Below, piece by piece: positions 57,425 to 64,000 of a stretch of 64,000 bases of DNA (positions are counted from its first letter, which is position 1; every line of letters begins with the position of its first letter). The notes under the pieces were generated by a model that searched no databases, was not told where the DNA came from, and was given only the letters and a program-made list of their open reading frames with translations. The position numbers and the translations under genes are program-made. The DNA is taken from assembly GCA_009760855.2 (NCBI GenBank), contig WPIO01000259.1:1-64000 (forward strand), given 5' to 3'. The DNA comes from Cristatella mucedo (lineage: Eukaryota > Bryozoa > Phylactolaemata > Cristatellidae).

Positions 57425-57775
57425 TCCCAAAGCCTGGAACTCCTCCCTCCCGACCTGCGTCAGAACATCCCCTGACCTGACCACATTTAAAAGACACTTA
57501 AAAACACGCCTATTTAGGACAGCATTTAGTGGGTCCCTGTGATTCGTCCTTGATGTGCTTATGCGTGCTGACACTGTGCATGCTGCCACTAACCACGTTT
57601 GCAAGCTGACCCTGTGCATGTCACCCTTAACCACGCTATTGATGTTGTTTGTTTATCAAGCGTGATATTACTCACCATTCAATTGCATTTCCTTCTGCAG
57701 CAAATGTAAAGCGTCATGAAATAGATTGAGTTTTCTGAGGGCGCTTTATGAAGTGCATTAATATTATTATAAATT
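57425..57775 (+). mobile_element. LINE L-A 3' end
   Basis: Starts at CCCAAAGCCTGGAACTCC (the ORF C-terminus), then the CGTCAGAACATCCCCTGACC stretch, stop, 3' untranslated region, stem-loop (AAAGCGTCATGAAATAG ... GAGGGCGCTTTA) and (TTA)n. Confidence 0.85.
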
Positions 57776-58065
57776 TAATCACACATACCCACACACACAC
57801 ACATACACACACACACTCACACACATTCTACGAAGCTACGGCGTGGTGGTTTTTGTTCCCTTCTTTATTGGGTCATTACCAAAGAATATGTGTTGGTTAT
57901 TCTTTCCTCTGAGATTTCAGCAGGGGGACGAGTTTTGTGAACGCAACATATAAATTGCCGATTGCTATTACCATCAGTGCAGTTAGTATTATTACCAAGG
58001 CTATGGCTGGCTATTTGACCGTGAATACTACATTATGAAGTGTCAGAGTTTTTCCTTACGAAATG
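57776..58065. other. (CA)-rich stretch and flank
   Basis: Imperfect (CA)n at 57783-57828, then unremarkable sequence. Confidence 0.6.
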
Positions 58066-58069
58066 GCAA

Positions 58070-58550
58070 CCTCAATAAAGTCTCCTAGAAAGAGCTCGTT
58101 TCTCGAAGACTCTGTGCCATTTCCTCTGTGGCCTTAACTGGCAGATAAACCTAGTCCTGCCATGAATCAGGTTTTTAATACGTCTCTAGACGTCAGGTTT
58201 GTTCTAAAGTCTTTCCAACTGGCCATCGTTTTAACAATAGTTAGAAAGCTGGATTCAAGGTCCCAGCAAGCATTCCGGAAACTATCAGCTTCCCTCCACC
58301 CCTTTGGGCAAAGATTCTGGAAGAGATTGTCGCCACGAAGTTTGTAGAACACATTGGAAAATAATGAATTGCCAGACGATTTTCAATAGAGATTCCGGCG
58401 ACGCGACTCCACTGAGACTGCTCTCCTCCGTGTAAACAACGATATCCTATGCTGCAATGACATTGTGCATGTCACGTGACCGGGCCCTGCATCATCTATC
58501 TAGATGCTGCGTTCGACACTACTGATCACGATATCCTAAGCAACACGGCA
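58070..58550 (+). mobile_element. LINE L-B reverse-transcriptase fragment
   Basis: Matches the 19060-19640 region of L-B: the AAAGAGCTCGTTTCTCGAAG start, VFNTSLDVRFVLKSFQLAIV, TETALLRVNNDIL and the AAFDTTDHDIL region. Many frameshifts. It abuts the GC-rich LSM2 island. Confidence 0.75.
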
Positions 58551-58589
58551 TATCACTGCTCCTACTCTCCTATAAATCACTGCTCGTCA

Positions 58590-59000
58590 ACATCGTGAGC
58601 TGTAACAGCGCGACTCGCACTGAAGGCGCGGCGAAGCGTAAAGCATGCCGCGCGCGGACGGCCCGCCCAGTCCATAAGCTGACGGCGCCCGGTCTCGCCT
58701 CGCCCAGCGAGACCGCAGCCGCCGGCTGCGCACGGGCTACGGTCAGCTTGCCAGAGTCCGCACGCGTTGCAATGGCCGACTGTCCAGCGCGGCCGAACCA
58801 CGCGGGCTGCGCGTTTCATCTACGGACCGCCCCCACTTCGTACCGAGTCTAGGTATTACGCGGATGGAGGGGGCGGCGGCGGAGGCCGGCTGGGTCTGAG
58901 CGCCGGTACCGAGTGCCGAAGAAACAGCGAGTCCATGACAAAAAGAATCTGTTGCGCGTTCTCGCGAGAGTCTCAGTCGGCCGCAATGGTGAGTTCCTGG
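58590..59000. promoter_or_regulatory. CpG-rich 5' region of LSM2
   Basis: The sequence changes abruptly to GC- and CpG-rich at about 58600, 390 bases before the LSM2 start codon, and stays so across the gene. It is the expected place for the promoter and 5' untranslated region. No TATA box was seen. Confidence 0.45.
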
Positions 59001-60044
59001 CGCGGTTTCGAACTGCTGCGGCCGCTTCGTGGCTTGTCAGCCGTCGAGCCCGCTGCAGCTTTCCAATCGCTCTCGTTTTAGCTGTTCTACTCATTTTTCA
59101 AGTCGCTGGTGGGAAAAGATGTAGTCGTCGAACTAAAGAATGATCTGAGGTACGGCCCGGTCCGCCCGTGCCCACGAGCGCCGGCGGCCGCCGCGGCTGC
59201 GGGCTGGCCCGCCCGCTCGCGGTTTTCCTTGACGCAATCTGGAAAAAGGTCTCGCGCGCCAGCTCCTCCTGGCTTGCCAATGTCTCTAGCCGCGACGGCA
59301 GCGGCCTGCTGAGATCGTGCCTTCCCTCTCGCCGGCTCGGCCGGCTGCAGAGAAGGTCGCTGTGGCTGCCGGCTCCTCCGGTTGGTTGTTCGTTCACCGC
59401 CGCGTGCCGTCCGTCGTTGCAGCATATGCGGCACGCTGCATTCCGTCGACCAATATCTCAACATCAAGCTCATCGACATTTCCGTGACCGATCCGGACAA
59501 GTATCCGCACATGGTGAGTGAGTGCTGCCCCGTCGCTCGCCGGCAGCATGCGACAGCTCGCAGGGAGTGGAGCGACGCTCGCAGGGCGGGAGCTAGGAGC
59601 TGTAGGCCGCCGGTAGCTTTAGGCGGCGGCAGCAGCAGCAGACGGCCGCTCGGTCAGTGCGGACCATTTGTTCGTCGACCAGTTTCGCCGTGCGGCGGCG
59701 GCTGGAGGGCGTCAGGGTCGGGTCGGCGTCTCGCTGCCTCGAATCGTGCGAAGACTCAGCAGGCGTCCGGTCACGAGGGTCGCGAGGCCGACGTCGCGCT
59801 ATTCCGGCGAGCTATGGCGGCGTTGTCGCGTTCGCTGCTTTGAGCGTGTCGCCGGGGCAGTAGCAGCAGCAGGCTCTCAGCGGCTGCAGCAGCGACGACG
59901 CTCGGCATTTCGCAGATGTCGGTGAAGAGCTGCTTCATCCGAGGATCGGTCGTGCGCTACGTTCAACTTCCGGCTGACGAGTGCGACACACAGCTGCTTC
60001 AGGATGCTGCTCGCAAAGAGGCTTCGCAGAACAAGAAAAGATAG
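58986..60044 (+). CDS. LSM2: U6 snRNA-associated Sm-like protein LSm2
   Basis: Four exons join to a 96-residue protein: 58986-58988 (only the ATG, followed by GTGAGT), 59082-59149, 59423-59513 and 59916-60044; every intron is GT-AG. The exons read LFYSFFKSLVGKDVVVELKN, ICGTLHSVDQYLNIKLIDIS, VTDPDKYPHM, and MSVKSCFIRGSVVRYVQLPA with the end DTQLLQDAARKEASQNKKR. Sm1 (DQYLN) and Sm2 (FIRG) RNA-binding motifs are present, and length and sequence match LSm2 almost throughout. It is a subunit of the LSm2-8 ring on the U6 snRNA 3' end in the nucleus and of the LSm1-7 ring in cytoplasmic mRNA decapping. Introns are GC-rich and of 93, 273 and 402 bases. Confidence 0.97.
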
Positions 60045-62117
60045 TGGGTGGCGCGCCGGATGTGCATGGGAGGGACGCCGGCGGCCTCATCGACGATAGA
60101 GAAGTCGCCGGCCACCGCCTGTGCACGGTTGCTCTTCGATCGAGCGTGCAACCTGCCATTCGTGACCTCTGTCACTGCTGGAATAGACTTTCGCGTTGTT
60201 TTTTTCACGTAACCTTGAGCACCCGTTCATTCGGCCATCGTTTGTTTCGAACGCCGTTTGCACGAGCTACATGGTGCCTCGGGAGCCAATGGCCTACTCG
60301 CCAAAGTAGTCAGCGCTCGGCTGCGCAGCCCCGTGCGTGGTGCGCGGCGTTGCGCGGCTCTCCGATAGAGACAGCCAGGCGATGGTGTCGCTGCGAATCC
60401 AATAAACGAGAGCGAACTAAATGCCTGCATAACTAAAGTCTTGCCATATTGCCAGTGATGTGGCCTAGCGTGCCCCTCGGGCTTGCCTTGGAGAGCCTAG
60501 GAGGTTAGGACCGTGCCGGTGCAGCCCTGCCTGCCCGCTTGCTGCTGCTGTGCATGGCCGCCTGGGCGCCCTCGCTGCAGCAGCAGCAGCAGTCGCTGCT
60601 GCTGCGTTTGTAGTTGTGTGCCATTTGTCAGTACGACCGCAGCCGTGGCTTCCGGAGTCGCCGCAGATGACAAGCCACTGGCTGTCTCGTGGCACCTCAG
60701 ATGTTTCGGGCATGAGCGTTCAGCCACTAAGGCTCGCTAGGACAGCTTGGTGGCGAGCAGGAGGAAGAGGAGGAGGCACTACTGCTGCTTGCTTCGACTC
60801 GTACCAGGTCAAAGGTGAGCCTCTTTCAGCTCGATGCCGACGTCGTGCAGCACTTGTCGCCTGCAGCCTGCCTGCTGCATATGGGTGACCCTTACTTAGT
60901 GGGACTCTTTGAGTTGCAGCTCATTGATGTCCAGCCTTGGCTTGTCTGGCTTGCCCTAGCTCTCTCCCTCCCTACCCCCCCACCCTCCCACCCACCTGAT
61001 CCCCTGCATCAGGCCGAGCTTGTGGCGAATGGCGGCAAAATGCCTGGCTCGACAGCGAAATCCCCCCCACGCTGCTGCTGCTGCTTTCGATGCTTCGAGC
61101 AGCAGTGCGCATGCGCGCTCTGCCCTTCTCGAAGCTTCGAGACTGAGTGCTCGCATCTGCTGCACGACGTCACTTGACCGGACCACGTGCAGCCGCGCAC
61201 CCCAATCGGTGCCGTGTAAGCCGTCAGCGTAGGACAAACGCAGCTCATATTAGCCAAAGCGATTCAACTGGCTCCTAGCGCTCACTGGTTTACTATGTGC
61301 TACACCGATAGACATGTGACATTGTGACACATTGTGCTCTCAATGTTCGGTAGTAGCAGCGGTGCCGTCCGTAGCTTGGACATTAGAACCGACAGCCATA
61401 GGCGAGACGACTCATCCACTGGTCGTTCGACCTATTGGCAGCGGTGCTTAAATGCATTACGCCTGCTTCCTGTGGAACAAGCCGCACCGGTGGCCGCGTG
61501 GCGCCAAGCTAGCTCTGCAATCGGTCCTTGCCGGCCCAATCACCAGCCTCCGATTGGGGGCTGCTCGACGATTGACTAGCGCAGCAGCTGCTGCTGCTGC
61601 TGCATCAGATGCATGGCTGCACGGAAGCAAGCAACAGACCGGAAGTTACATGAGCAAGCAAGTTGCTATGGCTGAGCGATTGCCGTCACGTGACTGCGAT
61701 GCGTGCCCTGCGAGAAGCCGGCTCTGTTAGCATTGGTCAGCCCAAGTATCCAGGTCGAGACGAAAAAAGCTGGTCCTGCTCGAGAGCCTCTTGCCGCGGC
61801 ACTACTTTTGGAGAATGTGCACAGGCAGCAGCGATCCGTGCATGCCATTGCGTGAGTAGCCCCGGTCCAGCTTGTGCTGCTTGTCCAGCAGCGCTGCCTG
61901 TTGTGTCCAGGGGAAGTCGGCGCAGCCACTTCCGGTGATGGCACTGTCGGTCGCCTTGCTGAGACAGCGTCACACAAAACGAGAGCGAGTCTCGGCCTCA
62001 GCGTGGCACTGGCCCACAGCAGCTCGCTGCATCCCCGGATGTACCCTGGCCCCTATCGTTCGCTAGAAGCTTGCGAACGGGCCGAGCTGTGCGAGCGAGC
62101 CTCGTGCTGCGAGGCAC
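60045..62117. other. GC-rich region, probable introns and unassigned exons
   Basis: Bases 60045-60450 probably include the LSM2 3' untranslated region (AATAAA-like AATAAACG at 60402). CAG/CTG trinucleotide runs lie at 60540-60605 and 61580-61605. Further exons of the minus-strand PG-rich gene are expected here; a minus-strand frame around 61960-61815 with AALLDKQHKLDRGYSRNG is a candidate but has no firm splice support. Confidence 0.4.
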
Positions 62118-63063
62118 CTATCGGCTTTCTTGATGCTGAAACAGGGCGAGCTCTTTTGAGCCACCCGTAGCTGCGGACTGTAGGTGCCCGGCCCGGGTGT
62201 GACGTCTGCAACAGGCGAGCAACACGCGTTTTTGTCAGGTGCGCAGCCACCTAGGCAGCGGTGCTGGGGGAATGCTGGGTGAGGGAGGGAGGGAGGGACA
62301 GAGCATCTCATACTAGAAGCGTCTCACTTTGGCATGGCACACTTCTTCCATACTGCTCACATGCTCGGCTGACCTCGGCTCGCCTCCTGAGCGATGCTTC
62401 TCACTTTCTCTTTGTTTTGCGAGATGAAAGCTGTCGGCCACCGTATGCGAACCGAAAGCCGGCCGCTTAGGCTTCCGAGTTCGCCAGAGAATCTCGAACA
62501 ATCGCACCAGCTAAGTGTACTTTCAGCTTTTCTCTCTTGCAGACAGACAGACAGTGGCAGATGCAAGCGTCGCTGCATGTGTGCACACGTACATGACGTA
62601 CTTATACTAGACGCAGCTGCTCTCGAATTTGCATATTTGCATGTGCTTGCTGCAGGCACACACACACACACACACACACACGTGCTTACTGCCTGCTTGC
62701 ATGCAGTTTACTTCCTTTCCGAAGCTCAGGCAGAGGTCAGGTTGCAGCCTGCTTTGCGGCCGTGCCCTAACGCAGCTGCTGGGTCGGCCTAGGCAGAAAG
62801 TGTGTGATATCAGCAGCTGGTGCTGCCCGCGGCTGCTCACCTCGGCTCGACCAGAGGGCCGTGCCGTTGTGACGGAACGAGTGACTGAGCGCCGGTGCGC
62901 TGCGGTGCACCAGCCTGTCGGCCCGGTCACGGTCGTAGAAGGCCGCCGCAGTCGGCAGGGCGTTCTCCTTGTGCGAAGCCTCGGCGAATGTGACCTTGGC
63001 CTTGTGTCCCATGGTGAAGGCCGGGAATTCCGTCAGCGTTGCCTGCTTTTGTCCGAGTTCCAT
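62118..63063 (-). CDS. PG-rich (SHIPPO/ODF3-like) sperm-tail or ciliary protein, two exons
   Basis: Exon 1 runs from the ATG at 63063 to 62841 (74 codons plus one base), starting MELGQKQATLTEFPAF and ending SFRHNGTALWSSR, with donor GAG/GTGAGC. Exon 2 is 62205-62118, after acceptor CCTGTTGCAG, and continues in phase with DVTPGPGTYSPQLRVAQK to IKKAD, donor GATAG/GTGCCT. PGPGTY is the hallmark of sperm-tail PG-rich (SHIPPO) repeats found in ODF3/CIMAP and STPG proteins of cilia and flagella. The N-terminal AFYDRDRADRLVHRS is helix-like and unrecognised. The gene continues to lower coordinates; the frame is also open upstream of the ATG, so the start is not certain. The intron carries an L-B scrap and an (AC)n. 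Confidence 0.6.
62395..62485 (+). mobile_element. L-B 3'-end scrap
   Basis: GATGCTTCTCACTTTCTCTT, GCGAGATGAAAGCTGTCGGC and CGAACCGAAAGCC match the middle of the L-B 3' untranslated region, without its tail. Confidence 0.65.
62656..62682. repeat. (AC)n microsatellite
   Basis: About 27 bases of CA repeats. Confidence 0.95.
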
Positions 63064-63795
63064 TTTAGGTTTGTATGCTGTCGGCGAGGGCCACTGCAGG
63101 CGGAACAGAGAGCGTGCAAGTGCGCGGTAGTAGAATTGGAAACAATGTTGAACCGAGTGCTCTGCTAAAATAGAGCCCAGAGTGTGATAGCCCTGCTCGA
63201 CCGAGAAAGAGGCTCTGACGACGACCTTCAACCTCCGTGTGGAATTACCACTGTAGCTTTTCAGTCCATCATCTGCCCTGCCTGGAATAGAATATGATAA
63301 GTAGGCCACGGCAATTCGACCAGTGCCTGACGTTTTGGCTTTGATCATAAGTCCAAGCGTTTCGAATGGAAAGGACTGTGTTTCGGCCAATATAGTGGAT
63401 GGTTCAGTCACGAAAGTGTCTACTTGACAGGGCGCTTTGTACACCTGTGTAATTTAAAAATGACTCACCTTTAGCTAACCGACTAGGGCTACTTGTTTAG
63501 CTGCTGAAAATGAACAGCTGTTCACCTCTATTTTAGATGACTTTGTCCGTGTGAAGAAGCAACCAACGAAGACTGTCGCTTGGCAAACTATGCGGCGAGC
63601 TAGGGAGCAGATTGAGGCGCATAGCCGAAGCATATGTGGCAGCCGGCACCCAACCCGATGTTTGGCTGCTTGTGTGTCCTCTTTCAATATAGGTACCAAT
63701 ACTCGAATATCGAATCGATGTTTTAAGACTGATCAAAGGGTCCACGAGTCGTCACTTAAATCCCACTTGTCAACTGATAAATCGAGTAATATTAA
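63064..63795. other. Upstream flank of the PG-rich gene
   Basis: On the minus strand an open frame extends from 63444 through the start codon. It may be a 5' untranslated region or an upstream exon: a donor (AAG/GTGAGT, 63470) and an acceptor (TTACACAG, 63447) are only 24 bases apart, too short for a normal animal intron. No motif. Confidence 0.35.
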
Positions 63796-63799
63796 GAAT

Positions 63800-64000
63800 A
63801 GTACATTTGTATGGCACCCTCAAATAACTTATATCACTTTCTAGATACTTTACATATGCTGTACAGAAAAGTATGATCATAGAGGTTTGATGGTATCATA
63901 AATAGTGTCAGCATTCCCTTTGCAGCAGATGTAAAGCACCTAGAAAGAGATTGAGTTCTTTGAGGGCACTTTATCAAGTGTATTATTATTATTAGCATTC
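63800..64000. mobile_element. Inverted pair of LINE tails
   Basis: Bases 63808-63890 hold a diverged minus-strand tail (GGCACCCTCAAATAACTTAT ... TTTACATATGCTGTAC). Bases 63918-64000 hold a plus-strand L-A tail (CCTTTGCAGCAGATGTAAAG, stem-loop, (ATT)n) running to the window edge. Confidence 0.75.

Noticed and set aside
58577-58852. Ala/Arg-rich frames on both strands upstream of LSM2
   Set aside because: GC- and CpG-rich sequence keeps all frames open. No motif or splice support; treated as promoter region.
60815-61177. Histone H3-like stretch (YLVGLFE)
   Set aside because: Only seven residues agree. The sequences before and after are not histone-like, and the rest is Pro/Cys-rich low complexity.

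Overview
This is a repeat-rich piece of an invertebrate animal genome; no single species can be named from it. Three things point that way: host genes split by short GT-AG introns (the clearest is the spliceosomal gene LSM2), Jockey/CR1/L2-type LINEs with APE endonucleases, and type II Golgi glycosyltransferases. It also carries tRNA-derived SINEs and a hAT MITE. There is no prokaryotic organisation.

Layout. 1-4.6 kb (minus strand) is an AT-rich fossil of a virus-like element of the Maverick/Polinton/adintovirus type: a protein-primed family B DNA polymerase broken by at least six lesions, followed by very short, tightly packed ORFs. 6.5-15.9 kb is a glycosyltransferase family 31 (beta-1,3-galactosyltransferase-like) cluster. 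It has two uninterrupted genes facing each other (8592-9863 plus, 14704-15843 minus), a broken minus-strand copy, and two wrecked plus-strand copies, one cut by a 1-kb GA repeat. 17.4-36.1 kb is mostly nested LINE debris from two families. L-A ends in (ATT)n and has a conserved 3' stem-loop; L-B ends in (TTACA)n. One probable exon of a single-pass membrane protein lies at 29.5-30.2 kb. 36.95-38.07 kb is an exon for a Mab-21/cGAS-like nucleotidyltransferase with the catalytic residues in place. 39.3-41.8 kb is an old, strongly diverged tandem satellite. 42.3-44.2 kb is another nested L-A copy. 44-58 kb is mixed: LINE tails, SINEs, minisatellites, a SPIN-like hAT MITE at 49090-49271, degenerate telomere-like repeats, and a few candidate exons. 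58.6-63.1 kb is a GC- and CpG-rich gene island holding LSM2 (four exons, complete) and, on the opposite strand, exons of a PG-rich sperm-tail/ciliary-type protein.

The genes do not form one pathway: they are ordinary eukaryotic loci separated by transposons. The host content that can be supported is Golgi glycosylation (GT31 cluster), a possible innate-immune nucleotide-second-messenger enzyme (Mab-21/cGLR), RNA processing (LSM2) and a candidate axonemal protein. Most other open frames are LINE remnants or simple-repeat artefacts. Exon assignments rest on reading splice sites and family motifs by eye, without transcripts or database searches.
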